From the NCBI GenBank assembly GCA_964446585.1, contig CAYUPI010000008.1, forward strand, positions 62,001 through 126,000: a DNA stretch of 64,000 nt. The letters are read 5' to 3'. Below are positions 18,501 through 27,529 of the stretch, piece by piece (position 1 is the stretch's first letter; each line of letters starts with the position of its first letter). Source of the stretch: CAYUPI01 sp964446585. GTDB taxonomy: Bacteria > Verrucomicrobiota > Verrucomicrobiia > Limisphaerales > UBA8199. The notes beneath the pieces are model-generated. The model had not been told where the DNA came from and did no database searches. It saw only the letters and a list, made by a program, of their open reading frames with translations. The position numbers and the translations under genes were made by a program.

Positions 18501-21500
18501 GCGACACTGGCGTTGGCAAAATCCGTGAGGCCAACGATACGCGGCAGCGCGAGCCGGCGCGCGGCCTCGGATACAAGCTGGCCAACGGTGATGGAGTTGA
18601 GATGCAGATCGCTCAACATGCGATTGCCGTCTTGGACTGCGGCCACAGGCAGCTCCGCGCGGTCGGCGACGAGCTTCCGGATCAGCTCAAGTGGTTGCGT
18701 TTCGAGAGTTGTGACCTGGCTGAGCGCGGCTGTGCGCTCGGAACCGGGCTCGTGGACCTGCAAGTGACGTGTCAGAGCTTTCGGTACGGTCTCTTCGGGG
18801 ACCGGCGCAAGTTCGCATGGGTTCGCGAAAAACTTTGGTTTCGTGTCCAGTGAGAACGGGCGTGTAAATCGGTCCTCGAACAACGCCGAAGTCCGCACCG
18901 GCGCGCCCAAGGCGAAGGCAGCACCCAGCGCGCGCAACAGGCCCGTCAACGAATGTCCGCCGGCGTCCACGGCCATGACCGGGATTTGCGTGGTGTCCTG
19001 TGCCAGACCGCTCAGGACAGCGCCCGGTCCGACCTCAATCAGCAAGTCAACCGCCGCGTGTGAGTCAGTCGGCCCAGCGGCGACTGACTGCGATTCGTGT
19101 TTTACTCCCAGCATCGCCCCGAACGCGCTGGCAAATCGGACCGGTGAAGTCACCTGACGGCAGAGCAAAGCGCGCGTGTCTTCCTCCTCGCCCAGTGGCG
19201 CACCGGTGATGGTCGAGAAGACGCGTCGTTCGAGCCGGCCAAAATTCTCGCGAGCCAATTGTTCCTGCAAAACGGGCACGGCGGCCGCCACCAAGGGCGT
19301 ATGGAAGGCGTGTGAGACCGGGAGTGGGCTGGCGTGCCACCCGCGTGCGCGGGCGCGCTGGGCCAGTTTGCTAAGGGCGGCCGTATCTCCCGCCACGACC
19401 GTCTGGCGCGGCGAATTGAATCCTACAATCGTCACCGGGTCGTGGTTGAGCATTTCCCGCACGGCTTCCCACGGCGCTGCGATAGCCAACATTCCGCCCG
19501 TTGGGCTGCCCAATTCCGCCATGGCCGCCCCTCGCACGCGAGCGATTCGCAGCAGCGTTTCTTCGGTTATCATTCCCGCCCAGTGCAATGCGGTCAGTTC
19601 CCCGAGGCTGTGCCCGACGGCGGCTGTTGCTTCTACACCCAACTCCTCCAGCACCTTCAACCCTGCCAATGATGCCGTGACGACCGCCGGCTGCATCACC
19701 TGCGTCGAGACCGTATCTCCGTGGGCCGGCAACGCCGCGCGCTCGTACAACTGCCGGACCGAGTCAAATCGCCGCCGCCAGATTCCGCCGTCCAGATGAG
19801 TCGGCGAACCCTGGCCCGGAAAAAGGAACCCCAGGCGTGGTGCGGTTTTTCCCGAACCAAGGAATACGCCTTCGGTTGCTTGGAAACGCGGCGCCTCATC
19901 GCTGGATAACCAGGAAATGAGCGTCTCGAGTCGTTGTGTCAGCTCTGCCGGAGTGGAGGCCACGACCGCAGCGCGCAGCTCCGCAGGTCGAAGGCCCTTC
20001 TGCAACTGGGCCGCCAAATCGGTCAACTCCGCCCGCGACAAGCCCGGAACGAGCTTGAGCAGCTTCTCAGCAATTGCGCTCAGTTCCGCCGCGCTTGCGG
20101 CCGAGAGCAGGAATAATTCCGCGTCCTGGCTCGAGCGCGAGAGCTGCCGTTCGCGCGAACTCAGTTCGGAGCGTCGCTCGGCAACAACACTTTCGAGCAC
20201 GACATGGACGTTAATCCCGCCGAAGCCCATGGCACTGACTGCGGCGCGGAGGGGACGGTCATTCGGCCAGCGTTCCGCCTCGCGCGGCAACCGCAAGAGG
20301 GAAGCCGACCCCGCAACTTTTTCGTGGGGCTGGCCCACGCCCGTCGCCGGTGGCACCACCTGCGTGTGCACGGCCATGACAGCTTTAAGCAAGCCCGCAA
20401 TGCCGGCGGCCGCTTTGGTATGGCCGATATTGGCCTTGATGGACCCGAGCGCAGCCGGCTGCCCATCCGATTTCGCCTCCCGACGCGCCTGGGACAATAC
20501 CTCCAACTCGGTGGCATCACCCACAGCGGTGCCTGTGCCATGCCCTTCAAAATAGCTGACGGAATCAATGCCGAACCCAGCGCGCCGGTAAGCTCGCCGC
20601 ACTGCCTCGAGCTGTCCCTCAGCTTCCGGCCGTGTAATTCCCCCGTTGCCATCGGAAGAAATCCCCCAGCCACGAAGCACAGCATAGACCCGGCAGCCTT
20701 GGGCCAGCGCATCCTGATGCCGCATCAAGGTGACGAAACCGCAGCCTTCACCCGGCCAAAATCCCGCCGAGCGGCGATCATAGACGCGCATCTCTTCCGA
20801 CGCCAGGGCCCCGGTCTTGGCAAAGCCCACCAACTCGAATGGGTCAAGGCTCAAATCCACTCCGCCCGCCAGCGCCACATCGAGATCGCCCGCCGTCAGC
20901 GCCGAGCACGCGTTGGCAACCGCCAACAGCGACGACGCGCAGGCGCCATCCACCGTGTAGCCGCCGCCTTTCAAATCGAACTGATTGCAAATCCGGCCGG
21001 CAATCGTGTTGGACAAACCGCCCGCAAGCGATTCTTCTCCCACCGCTGGAAATGGAGCTTTGTAGTCCGCCTCGAGCCGCTCAAGGAAGGCATTCCGCGC
21101 TTCAGGTTCCCAGGTCTCCCTCGTCAAAGCCGCCTCGATCACGCGCCGCACATACGGCCAGCGCAGACGCATCAGGCCCGCGCGCGAAAACTCGCCGGTC
21201 AAAGTGTTTCCCAACAGCACTCCTGTGGTTTCACGCGGCAATCCGCGGCCATCGGCAAAACCCGCATCGGCGAGCGACCGGGAGGCGACCTCCAGTGCCA
21301 GCCAGTGCGCCAGGTCCGCCGACCGATACGTGCTGCCAACGACCCGAAAAGCGACACGGTCGAACTCGTAATTTGCGATCAACGCCGCTTCAGCGGAATA
21401 CGTGCGATCCGGCGCAGTGGCGTCCGGCGAACAGTAATCCTCTGTCCGCAACCGTTCCGGCGGCAAGCGACGGAAGGCGCGGCGCTGGGCCAAAGCATTC

Positions 21501-21574
21501 TCCCACAGCTCGGCGGGCGTGCGCGCGTCCGGATAGACGCACGCCAGACCGACGATTGCGATGGAAGGGTTCAT
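15566..21574 (-). CDS. pksE: Enediyne-type iterative polyketide synthase, KS-AT-ACP-KR-DH-PPTase
   Basis: The product has 2,002 residues from the ATG at 21574. The upstream extension to 21643 overlaps unbU and is rejected, because MNPSIAIVGLACVYPD aligns with the start of known enediyne synthases. The KS has Cys212 in DGACASS, with EGHGTGTAVGD and NIGHTKAAAG. The AT has Ser656 in GHSLGE, with SHAFHT. The ACP carries the enediyne-type motif LHLNSITVGQ with Ser994. The KR has the SGGGKGIG loop and Tyr1406, the DH has His1536 in EDHVF, and a C-terminal phosphopantetheinyl transferase has Asp1885 in CDLE and Glu1932 in WSVTECLRK. Every catalytic residue I looked for is present. The enzyme is expected to build a linear C15-type polyene and to modify its own ACP. 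The product here is unknown. Confidence 0.95.
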   Translation of the reverse strand: MNPSIAIVGLACVYPDARTPAELWENALAQRRAFRRLPPERLRTEDYCSPDATAPDRTYSAEAALIANYEFDRVAFRVVGSTYRSADLAHWLALEVASRSLADAGFADGRGLPRETTGVLLGNTLTGEFSRAGLMRLRWPYVRRVIEAALTRETWEPEARNAFLERLEADYKAPFPAVGEESLAGGLSNTIAGRICNQFDLKGGGYTVDGACASSLLAVANACSALTAGDLDVALAGGVDLSLDPFELVGFAKTGALASEEMRVYDRRSAGFWPGEGCGFVTLMRHQDALAQGCRVYAVLRGWGISSDGNGGITRPEAEGQLEAVRRAYRRAGFGIDSVSYFEGHGTGTAVGDATELEVLSQARREAKSDGQPAALGSIKANIGHTKAAAGIAGLLKAVMAVHTQVVPPATGVGQPHEKVAGSASLLRLPREAERWPNDRPLRAAVSAMGFGGINVHVVLESVVAERRSELSSRERQLSRSSQDAELFLLSAASAAELSAIAEKLLKLVPGLSRAELTDLAAQLQKGLRPAELRAAVVASTPAELTQRLETLISWLSSDEAPRFQATEGVFLGSGKTAPRLGFLFPGQGSPTHLDGGIWRRRFDSVRQLYERAALPAHGDTVSTQVMQPAVVTASLAGLKVLEELGVEATAAVGHSLGELTALHWAGMITEETLLRIARVRGAAMAELGSPTGGMLAIAAPWEAVREMLNHDPVTIVGFNSPRQTVVAGDTAALSKLAQRARARGWHASPLPVSHAFHTPLVAAAVPVLQEQLARENFGRLERRVFSTITGAPLGEEEDTRALLCRQVTSPVRFASAFGAMLGVKHESQSVAAGPTDSHAAVDLLIEVGPGAVLSGLAQDTTQIPVMAVDAGGHSLTGLLRALGAAFALGAPVRTSALFEDRFTRPFSLDTKPKFFANPCELAPVPEETVPKALTRHLQVHEPGSERTAALSQVTTLETQPLELIRKLVADRAELPVAAVQDGNRMLSDLHLNSITVGQLVSEAARRLALPRIVGLTDFANASVAEIARALEELKRSGGQTKRDDAHRQPPGVDVWFETFAVELAAAPKPTRPSQPGAHPLTPVPSELGWQVFAPQNHPLAKDLWHKLNAQGGAGVVVWLPEAPTVDHLELLLNGARAAMALKEEPRFVLVQHGWGGAAFARTLHLETPGLSTCILDVPVGQPEAVDWIVAEARSAAGFFEAHYDVNGVRREPRLKWTPRGSREAFEAAASTRSSAPAAGSEAGGTAGKWPIGSEDILLVSGGGKGIGAECALALGRATGARLALIGRAEPEQDKELKENLARIAGVGVASCYARADVTDAQAVCAAVAEVEKKLGGRVTAVMHAAGANAPQLIGALDLASFRNTVAPKVQGARNLLAAVEPERLRLFITFGSIISRVGLPGEADYGTANEWLRAFTEDFQTRHPQCRCLALEWSVWSSIGMGERLGRMESLIQHGIMPIPPEVGVRILLELVQNRALPTAVVVGGRFGEPPTLKFDQPELPLRRFLERRRVYYPGVELVVDAELSLAADPYLEDHVFQKQKLFPAVLGLEAMAQAAMALAESESPPAFERVELTRPVAVLDHRSTTIRLASLRRAPDLIEVCLRSEETDFQVDHFRAFCRFGVAADRSAERFSPARLPAHPPVVDSTQDLYGRILFHRGRFCRLTGYRLATARECIAEIKPDTGVSWFGPYLPSGLVLGDPGARDAALHAIQACIPHRRILPTGIDHLVILRGETGLRIARSKERFRDGNDFVYDVEITDADGELIEYWQGLRLRAVEEMASSQAWPQWLLTPYLERRLEELAPHSPVRVVIEHNGARTIGASDFLEARSAATNSTLQQALRHAGPIWRRPDGKPVTASDEFCSAAHAQDLTLAVAAEQGVACDLELIESRAASVWQDLLGKEKLQLAERISGEQAESLDTAATRLWSVTECLRKTGLATQAPLVLASSGTDCWVLFRSGRLVIATGALPVRGLVAPLIVSIAVHSAAAASSLAVCAEAVA

Positions 21575-21605
21575 GGATTGATTGATTAGCTTTTCGGTTG
21601 CGAGG

Positions 21606-22589
21606 TCAGGTCGGCGGCGCGGCGCCCAGCGCGGGGGCCGCAAGCGGCGAAGCCACCGGCGAAGGCTCTGTCCGCGCCCGGCCTGGAGATTTGAAGGCGT
21701 AATAGAGGTGAAGCGACAGGCCCCGAATCGCGCAAACAGTCAGCAGGGCGAAAAAGAGTCCAAACACCAGGTGAAGGACCTGGATGATCCCATAGACCAT
21801 CGCCACCGAAAAGCCGAACAGGGCCTGGCGCCAGGGTTTGAGCGGCGTCGTGGCTGGATCCGGGATCATGTAAAGCGTGAACACAATGAACGCGGCGCTG
21901 GTCATTGGCATCAGCGGCACCAGCGCCGGCGTATCGAAAAGGCGCGCTCGAATCTGGCCTTGTAACGCGAAACCGATTATCCACGCCAGCACAAGCGGCA
22001 TACGTCCCGTGAACAGCGAATGAATGATAATGCCGGTCAGTAGTACAAACCCTGGCAAAATCCAATCCCACACTCCCGTCACATTCTCTGTAAAATGATA
22101 CGGCGGCGCAAAACCGACCTGGGGAAATAGCACTAGCGTCGCGGCAACGCCAAAGTTCGAGGGATTGAAAATATGCTGTGTGCGGCCTTCACCCACAGGA
22201 GCCCGAATCAGCACCTTGGAACCAATCGAGAGCACCACGGCAAAAATGATCGGCCACAGCCGTTCGTTCGAATACAGAAGCATGGCGCAGGCGAAACCGG
22301 GAATAATTGCCGCGGGCAGGAAGTTCAAAAAATTTCCGAGCCCGCCGGCGAATCGTAGTTCGCGGTTCTTGGAAGTGGCATCGACCCATTCGAGCAGCAT
22401 CTGCATTGCAATCGCCGTCCCCACTCCCACGAACGGTGCCGCCCAGGGTTGCTCAAACCCGAGATAGGTGTGGCCGAGAATGTTCCAGACGATCATCAGG
22501 ATCGCGAAGTACCACAGGGCAAACAGCCGCAGGTTGGGGTTCTTGTTCGGGTAGAAAAGCAGCGTGGTGTTGAAAGCGGGTGTTTTCAT
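21606..22589 (-). CDS. unbU: UnbU-like (E5) integral membrane protein of the enediyne cassette
   Basis: The product has 327 residues from the ATG at 22589 (MKTPAFNTTLLFYPNKNPNL). The reading frame is open further upstream, but that part overlaps the intergenic region and the end of unbV and is not like the family. About seven to eight hydrophobic helices are visible, with the conserved segment HIFNPSNFGV, and the layout recalls RnfD/NqrB-like membrane proteins. The family is found in the E3-E4-E5-PKS-E10 core of enediyne clusters. Its biochemical role is not settled; a redox or membrane function is inferred from the resemblance. The C-terminal tail is rich in Pro and Ala. The PKS start lies 31 bases downstream. 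Confidence 0.9.
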   Translation of the reverse strand: MKTPAFNTTLLFYPNKNPNLRLFALWYFAILMIVWNILGHTYLGFEQPWAAPFVGVGTAIAMQMLLEWVDATSKNRELRFAGGLGNFLNFLPAAIIPGFACAMLLYSNERLWPIIFAVVLSIGSKVLIRAPVGEGRTQHIFNPSNFGVAATLVLFPQVGFAPPYHFTENVTGVWDWILPGFVLLTGIIIHSLFTGRMPLVLAWIIGFALQGQIRARLFDTPALVPLMPMTSAAFIVFTLYMIPDPATTPLKPWRQALFGFSVAMVYGIIQVLHLVFGLFFALLTVCAIRGLSLHLYYAFKSPGRARTEPSPVASPLAAPALGAAPPT

Positions 22590-22725
22590 GAGACTGACTC
22601 GTGGTGTGTTGTGCGAGCGAAGTGCCCGGCCAAAAAGCAGTGTAAGAACCCAATGCTCCCGCTGGAGCTTGGAACTTGGGGTTTGTTTGAGATTTGAATT
22701 TTGGGTTTTGGAATTTCCAGCGTGT

Positions 22726-24744
22726 TCATGGTTTGCTGCTCCCCGTTGCATTGGCCACCTGCACTTCGGCCGTCCTGCCGAGCAATACCGTATGCCACCC
22801 CGGCGCCAGCTTGAGCGACGTGCGTTGCGGATGGCCCGCCAGGTCGCGCCATCTGAGTTCGATTTCAACTTTTGATTCGGCAGGAAACTTGCCAAGCCCG
22901 AAATGAATGTCCGGACTGCGACGGCCCGAGTGACCGGCCCCGCCATCAACCTGGCCGATTAATTTGCGGCCATCGGGTAAAACCAGGCGCGCCTGAGCGC
23001 CGTATGCCGGTCGCCCATGAAGGTCCGCGCCCGGATGACCTGACCGCTCGCGCATTGCCACGGCGGCCTCCGCGGCCAGCGGCAGCAATAAATGCAGGCC
23101 CAAAAATGCGCCCGGTTCGGGTGCCACATTATGGTAATAGAAAGAAGGTTCCCACTGATTCGCCATCACCATATCAATCCGGCCGTCACCATCGACGTCC
23201 GCGAGCGCGATGCCTTTGCTGACCATCGGCTCGGTAAACCCAACCTCAGGACCGACGTCATAATATCGGCCGTCGGACGCGCGCACAAAAAACGGATTGA
23301 GATCGTGGCCGCTTAGATCGGCGCCAGGCTTGAAACTGGGCCAGAGCCGCGGATCATGGACAATACGATCGTTGCTCGTGCCCAGCGATTGCAGTTCCGG
23401 CCAGCGGTTGATTTTTCCTTTGATAAACCCTACCGCCTGGATCGCCTCCGGCACGCCGTCATTGTCAAAATCGGCGAACCGGCAGTCCCAGCCCCAACCG
23501 CTGCGGGAGAGTCCCAGCTTTTCGCTGCCCTGCACGTAAGGAGCGATGCCCTCCTTCATTTGCTCCACTTTGCCGGTGCTGACCCAAACCAAATGGCTCT
23601 CCGTCAATCCGTAGCGAGTTGCGATGTTGCTGACGTAAATGTCAAAGATTCCGTCGCCGTTGACGTCGGCGAAATCACAACCCATGCCTTTGAACGAATC
23701 GAAACCCAGCACGCACGACTTGGGATCGGTGAACCGCCGCTGACCTTGCAGCACGGCAAATTTCAAATGGCCGGGCGTGGAGCGATTGTGCAGCAGCCGG
23801 TCCGGCCCGAAATCGTGGCTGAAATAAATCTCCGGCAACAAATCCCCATCAAGGTCGGCGGCGCCAATCGCCAGGGTCCAGCCATGCTCGACCGCCGGGT
23901 CAAAAATGCCCGTCACCTCGCGGAACTGGACTTTGGGTTCGCTGCCTGAAGTCGCGCCTGCCCACAGAAAGACGTGCTTCCTACCACCGTTGAGTGCCTT
24001 GGCTTTCCCCTCGTGCATGCATTCGACACCTCCAGCGGTCGCGTCCAGAATATGCCCGCCATCCTGAAAATAATTGCCGATGATCAAATCGACGTGGCCG
24101 TCGCCGTCTAAATCTGCCTGCACCGCGCCATTCGAGAACCAGCGTTCGCCACTGTCGGTCAGTTCACACGGGGAATACGAAGAAGCCTTGAGCGCCACGG
24201 TGCGGCCAGGTTCAATTCCTTCGGTCTTGCGCGCCAGGAATATCACCGGTGTTCTGCCCCAGTAATAAACCAGCACATCGAGCAAACCATCCTCATTGAA
24301 ATCACCCACCAGCACACTCATCGGCGCCATTCGCCTCCCATCGAAGGGCAATGGCGAAGGATTCAAAGTAAACGGCACGTAGCGGTCTCCGGTGCCGGGA
24401 ACCGGCGTGACCGTGACCAGATCGGTTCGCGGATCGACATAGCACAAATCGTTCGGCAGACCATCCCCATCCAGGTCCGCAAGCGCGGCAGCGGCGCCGA
24501 GCGTGGAAATCCAGGATTTGATGCGCTCGAGGCTTGGATGCACCTCGCGCACATGCTTATAGGATGGATGATCGGCCACTTCCGGCAGCGGCAATTTGTC
24601 GAACTTGAATCGCGCCGCGAGGGCAGCTCGATCCCCGACTGGCAGGCTAGGGAATTGAGCCATGTTGAAGGAAAAGCCGATGGCTACCAGCGCGATCAGC
24701 GGCGTGAGGTAGCGGCGTATAGGTGAACTGGAATTGGAACTCAT
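22726..24744 (-). CDS. unbV: UnbV-like (E4) FG-GAP/ASPIC protein of the enediyne cassette
   Basis: The product has 672 residues from the ATG at 24744, which overlaps the unbL stop by four bases (ATGA), so translation is probably coupled. A hydrophobic N-terminal segment (about residues 12-30) suggests export or membrane anchoring. At least five FG-GAP/VCBS-type calcium loops follow: DLDGDGLPND, DFNEDGLLD, DVNGDGIFDI, DFDNDGVPE and DVDGDGRID. The C-terminal part (about 560-660) has the ASPIC/UnbV pattern with a predicted beta-rich end. It is thus a seven-bladed-propeller-like secreted protein of the CRTAC1/UnbV type. Its role in enediyne biosynthesis is not known in detail, and the assignment is supported by its position between unbL and unbU. 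Confidence 0.9.
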   Translation of the reverse strand: MSSNSSSPIRRYLTPLIALVAIGFSFNMAQFPSLPVGDRAALAARFKFDKLPLPEVADHPSYKHVREVHPSLERIKSWISTLGAAAALADLDGDGLPNDLCYVDPRTDLVTVTPVPGTGDRYVPFTLNPSPLPFDGRRMAPMSVLVGDFNEDGLLDVLVYYWGRTPVIFLARKTEGIEPGRTVALKASSYSPCELTDSGERWFSNGAVQADLDGDGHVDLIIGNYFQDGGHILDATAGGVECMHEGKAKALNGGRKHVFLWAGATSGSEPKVQFREVTGIFDPAVEHGWTLAIGAADLDGDLLPEIYFSHDFGPDRLLHNRSTPGHLKFAVLQGQRRFTDPKSCVLGFDSFKGMGCDFADVNGDGIFDIYVSNIATRYGLTESHLVWVSTGKVEQMKEGIAPYVQGSEKLGLSRSGWGWDCRFADFDNDGVPEAIQAVGFIKGKINRWPELQSLGTSNDRIVHDPRLWPSFKPGADLSGHDLNPFFVRASDGRYYDVGPEVGFTEPMVSKGIALADVDGDGRIDMVMANQWEPSFYYHNVAPEPGAFLGLHLLLPLAAEAAVAMRERSGHPGADLHGRPAYGAQARLVLPDGRKLIGQVDGGAGHSGRRSPDIHFGLGKFPAESKVEIELRWRDLAGHPQRTSLKLAPGWHTVLLGRTAEVQVANATGSSKP

Positions 24745-25763
24745 AAAATCTGGAGTTGGGCTATGGGCGCGCGACGCCCGAGAGCCTCCCGCGTGGCCGA
24801 AAGGCTCGGCGGGTTGTGGATTTGAGAGAAGTGTCGCTGAATGCGCTGGCGCCAAACTTCGTAGGCTGGAACATCGCCGGTTTGGGTTAGATTCTCCAAC
24901 GTCGCATCGCATAAGCGCGCGGCCTCGAGAGCCGGCATCCCGCAAAACGTTTGGGAAGCCAAGTCCGTGTAGTCAGTCAGGTTTCCTGCCCGTTGCCGGG
25001 CCTTGGAAGCGAACGCCGCGCCCTGGGCCAGACAAGCCCGATGATTCCCGGCCCCTTCCCTCAAAGCTTTCAACCCCTCCGGACTGGCAAACCCCGCATA
25101 GGTAGCTGCCAACCCGAGGCCGCTCCACAAATCGGATTGGCGCTCCGCAGGAAATGCGTCGATGGTGCGAATGATTAGGTCCGGATTCCCGCCGTTCACA
25201 AACCAGAACGACCGGCCCAGGCCCTGATCGAAAACGCGTTTCGCGTATCCCGGCGCGCCAGACGGCTTTCGCGGCTGCGCCTCAATGTACTTGGGCCAGT
25301 GAAAGAATCCCTCATGAAATCCCCAACCGTCGAAGGCCAGCCACCTCAGCAACGGATCGAGTTGCCGGCGCGCGCGCTCAACGCCAAATGGCACCCGGGC
25401 CCAGACCCAGCCGACCGCGACGTGGACCATGTAGGCGTGCGGATTACCCAGGCCACGGAAAAATCGCTCTGTGCGCGTGGCGCTCCAGGGCGTGAACCAA
25501 TCCAGCAGCGCAAAACCCATCGCCGCGCCTTCGAACGCGAACCCGCCCAGCTCCGGCTCGACCCGGTCCAGCGCCGGTCCAATTCTTTCCGGATCGCCCG
25601 CTTCCAGGGCCGCGTGGTAACCATTCAAGAAGACCGACCCGATTTGTTCGAGCCTGGCTCGCATCTCCTCTGTTGCACCTCGAAAGCCGCGCTGAACGTA
25701 CCCGGTTGCTTCTGGCGGCAACCGGAACGCCCAGCAACGCAATGGTCCCAACATCGTGTTCAT
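24741..25763 (-). CDS. unbL: UnbL-like (E3, DUF1702) protein, first gene of the enediyne cassette
   Basis: The product has 340 residues, the normal length of the family. It contains the recognisable stretches ERFFRGLGNPHAYMVHVAVG and WLAFDGWGFHEGFFHW, and a GLGRSFWFVNGG segment typical of DUF1702/E3 proteins. No signal peptide or membrane helix is evident, so it is probably cytoplasmic. The biochemical function of the family is unknown, but it is one of the conserved core genes beside enediyne PKS genes. It is the first gene of the operon, with a promoter-like sequence 28-56 bases upstream, and its stop overlaps the unbV start. Confidence 0.9.
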   Translation of the reverse strand: MNTMLGPLRCWAFRLPPEATGYVQRGFRGATEEMRARLEQIGSVFLNGYHAALEAGDPERIGPALDRVEPELGGFAFEGAAMGFALLDWFTPWSATRTERFFRGLGNPHAYMVHVAVGWVWARVPFGVERARRQLDPLLRWLAFDGWGFHEGFFHWPKYIEAQPRKPSGAPGYAKRVFDQGLGRSFWFVNGGNPDLIIRTIDAFPAERQSDLWSGLGLAATYAGFASPEGLKALREGAGNHRACLAQGAAFASKARQRAGNLTDYTDLASQTFCGMPALEAARLCDATLENLTQTGDVPAYEVWRQRIQRHFSQIHNPPSLSATREALGRRAPIAQLQIL

Positions 25764-25790
25764 GGGCTTCTCGAGTGATTACTGGCCGCC

Positions 25791-25819
25791 ATGTTACCTA
25801 TCCGCGGTTTCGATTGCAA
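25791..25819 (-). promoter_or_regulatory. Candidate sigma-70-type promoter of the enediyne operon
   Basis: On the minus strand a TTGCAA box and a TAACAT box are separated by 17 bases, with 27 bases from the -10 box to the unbL start. Each box matches four of six consensus positions. This is the best match in the 287 bases between unbL and the sigma-factor gene. Confidence 0.35.
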
Positions 25820-26050
25820 GAAAATTCGCAATTTCGGAGAAATGCCTTTTTGAGGCAAAATGGCTGAGTTTAACCCTCCACCCCCTCGGGATGGGTCGGG
25901 CAAACCGACCGTTCAGGAGGTCGGAACAGATTCAGCAGCGTCGAGAATGGTTGCCGGGCCTTGACCTTGTGATGCAGACGTGGGGCAGGTTGGAACGAGA
26001 GAAAAGACAGGCGCAGTTTCCCCTATTCGCGACCGCGCGCTCCTTTTCGT

Positions 26051-27385
26051 TTAAGGTCTGAACTGTGATTCGCAGCTCTTGAGGCGTTTCGCGAGGAAGG
26101 CTTGCTCAGAGTTTATTTCAGCAAGCTGCAAGGATTTGCGGAAGTGAGCCGCGGCGGCGCGGGAATGTTGGAGGCGGGCCTCGAATTCGCCAAGCACGGC
26201 GTAGAGTAAATAATAGGACTCGAGCGAATGGAGGTTGTGGATCGCATTGACGGCCACAAGCCCGGCCTGGGGTCCGTGGACCTCGGCCAAGGCCACGGCC
26301 CGGTTCAACGCCACCACCGATGAGTCGTCAAATTCCAGCAGCCGGTCGTAGAGTACGAGAATTTGCCGCCAATCAGTTGAAGCGTAGTCCCGGGCCGCGC
26401 AGTGGCAGGCGGCGATGCCGGATTGAAGATGATACTCGGAGAGTTCTTCGCCAGCCGCCGATTGGGCGAAGTGATACATGCCGCGCGCGATCAGGGCCTG
26501 ATCCCAGCGCGTGCGATCCTGTTCGTGCAGGCGCAGCAGGTTGCCGTCGCGATCGACTCTCGTCGCGAAGCGCGCGGCATTGAACAGCATGAGCGCCAGC
26601 AACGCGTGCGTGCGGGGCTGGCCGCTGGCCGGGAGCTCAGCCAACAGTCTGGTCAGACGAATCGCCTCGCGGCATACGTCCTCGCGGACCAGTTTGTCGC
26701 CGCTCGATGCCTTATAGCCTTCGTTGAACAGCAGGTAAAGGCATTGCCGCACGCCATCTGTGCGCCGGGCCAGCTCTGCTCCCTCTGGCAGCTCGAACGG
26801 AATTCGCGCTTCGCGGATCTTCTGCTTTGCGCGCGTTAACCGCTTGGCGATGGCTGCTTCGGTGGTCAGGAACGCCTTGGCGATCTCGGCGGGGCTGAAG
26901 CCGCACAGCGTTTTCAACGCCAGCGCCACCTGCGCCCCGGGCGGTATCAGTGGATGGCAGCAGACAAACATCAGGCGCAGCGTGTCATCGCTGATTTCCT
27001 GCCGCGTGGCCACCGCCATATCCGGCGCATCGGTCTCCCGCTCCGTCCAGCGCGCGATCTCGGGTTCCTTGTCGCGGAATACCTTCTGGCGGCGGACTAT
27101 GTCCAGCGCGAGGTTGCGCGAAGCCCGCATGATCCAGGCTGCGGGGTTATTCGGCACGCCGTAAAACGGCCAGGTCTGCAAAGCTCGCGCCAGCGCTTCC
27201 TGCACCACGTCCTCAGCGAGGTGCAAGTGTTCGATCCCAAATATCCGCGTCAGGGTAGCCACCATCTTGCCGCCCTCGTGGCGGAACAGATGCTCGACCA
27301 CGGTAGAAACCTCTGGCGACTCGGGAACCTTGGACTCGACAGCATTGATGGCCGGAGGAGGCGTCAAAAGTTCGCTGATACTCAT
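26051..27385 (-). CDS. ECF42-like RNA polymerase sigma factor with C-terminal TPR-like extension
   Basis: The product has 444 residues, much longer than ordinary ECF factors. Residues about 30-200 contain the sigma region 2 and region 4 helices (EDVVQEALARALQTWPFYG, then the GFSPAEIAKAFLTTEAAIAK helix-turn-helix). The remaining 240 residues contain the conserved ECF42 segment YLLFNEGYKAS and TPR-like helices. ECF42 factors are known to occur next to genes for DGPF/YCII-domain proteins, and such a gene lies 1.6 kb upstream on the same strand. No anti-sigma gene is visible, which is normal for this group because the C-terminal extension is thought to take that role. Confidence 0.85.
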   Translation of the reverse strand: MSISELLTPPPAINAVESKVPESPEVSTVVEHLFRHEGGKMVATLTRIFGIEHLHLAEDVVQEALARALQTWPFYGVPNNPAAWIMRASRNLALDIVRRQKVFRDKEPEIARWTERETDAPDMAVATRQEISDDTLRLMFVCCHPLIPPGAQVALALKTLCGFSPAEIAKAFLTTEAAIAKRLTRAKQKIREARIPFELPEGAELARRTDGVRQCLYLLFNEGYKASSGDKLVREDVCREAIRLTRLLAELPASGQPRTHALLALMLFNAARFATRVDRDGNLLRLHEQDRTRWDQALIARGMYHFAQSAAGEELSEYHLQSGIAACHCAARDYASTDWRQILVLYDRLLEFDDSSVVALNRAVALAEVHGPQAGLVAVNAIHNLHSLESYYLLYAVLGEFEARLQHSRAAAAHFRKSLQLAEINSEQAFLAKRLKSCESQFRP

Positions 27386-27420
27386 GGCTTTTTTTGGCGT
27401 GCTTGGAAAATCGCTTCGGA

Positions 27421-27519
27421 TGTAGGAGCCGACATCAGGAGGCTCTGATCAATTTTGGATTTTGGATTTTGGATTCTTCGGTCAGAGCCTCTCCCGCCTT
27501 GCACTATCGGCTTCTACAA
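27421..27519. repeat. Intergenic palindrome, family A copy 1 (degenerate)
   Basis: The outer ends TGTAGGAGCCGA and CGGCTTCTACA form a long imperfect inverted repeat. Inside are AGGCTCTGA and TCAGAGCCT arms and three short repeats of a TTTTGGAT type. Two cleaner members of the same family lie at 49044-49133 and 51046-51123. It separates the MoaD-like gene from the sigma-factor gene. Confidence 0.7.
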
Positions 27520-27529
27520 TTATTGATAT

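Noticed and set aside
20204..21589. 461-codon plus-strand frame inside the PKS region
   Set aside because: It is antisense to the KS domain, and its composition is that of a GC-rich shadow frame.
21575..21643. Upstream extension of the PKS reading frame (23 codons)
   Set aside because: It overlaps the end of unbU and is Arg/Pro-rich. The conserved enediyne PKS start MNPSIAIVG is at 21574.
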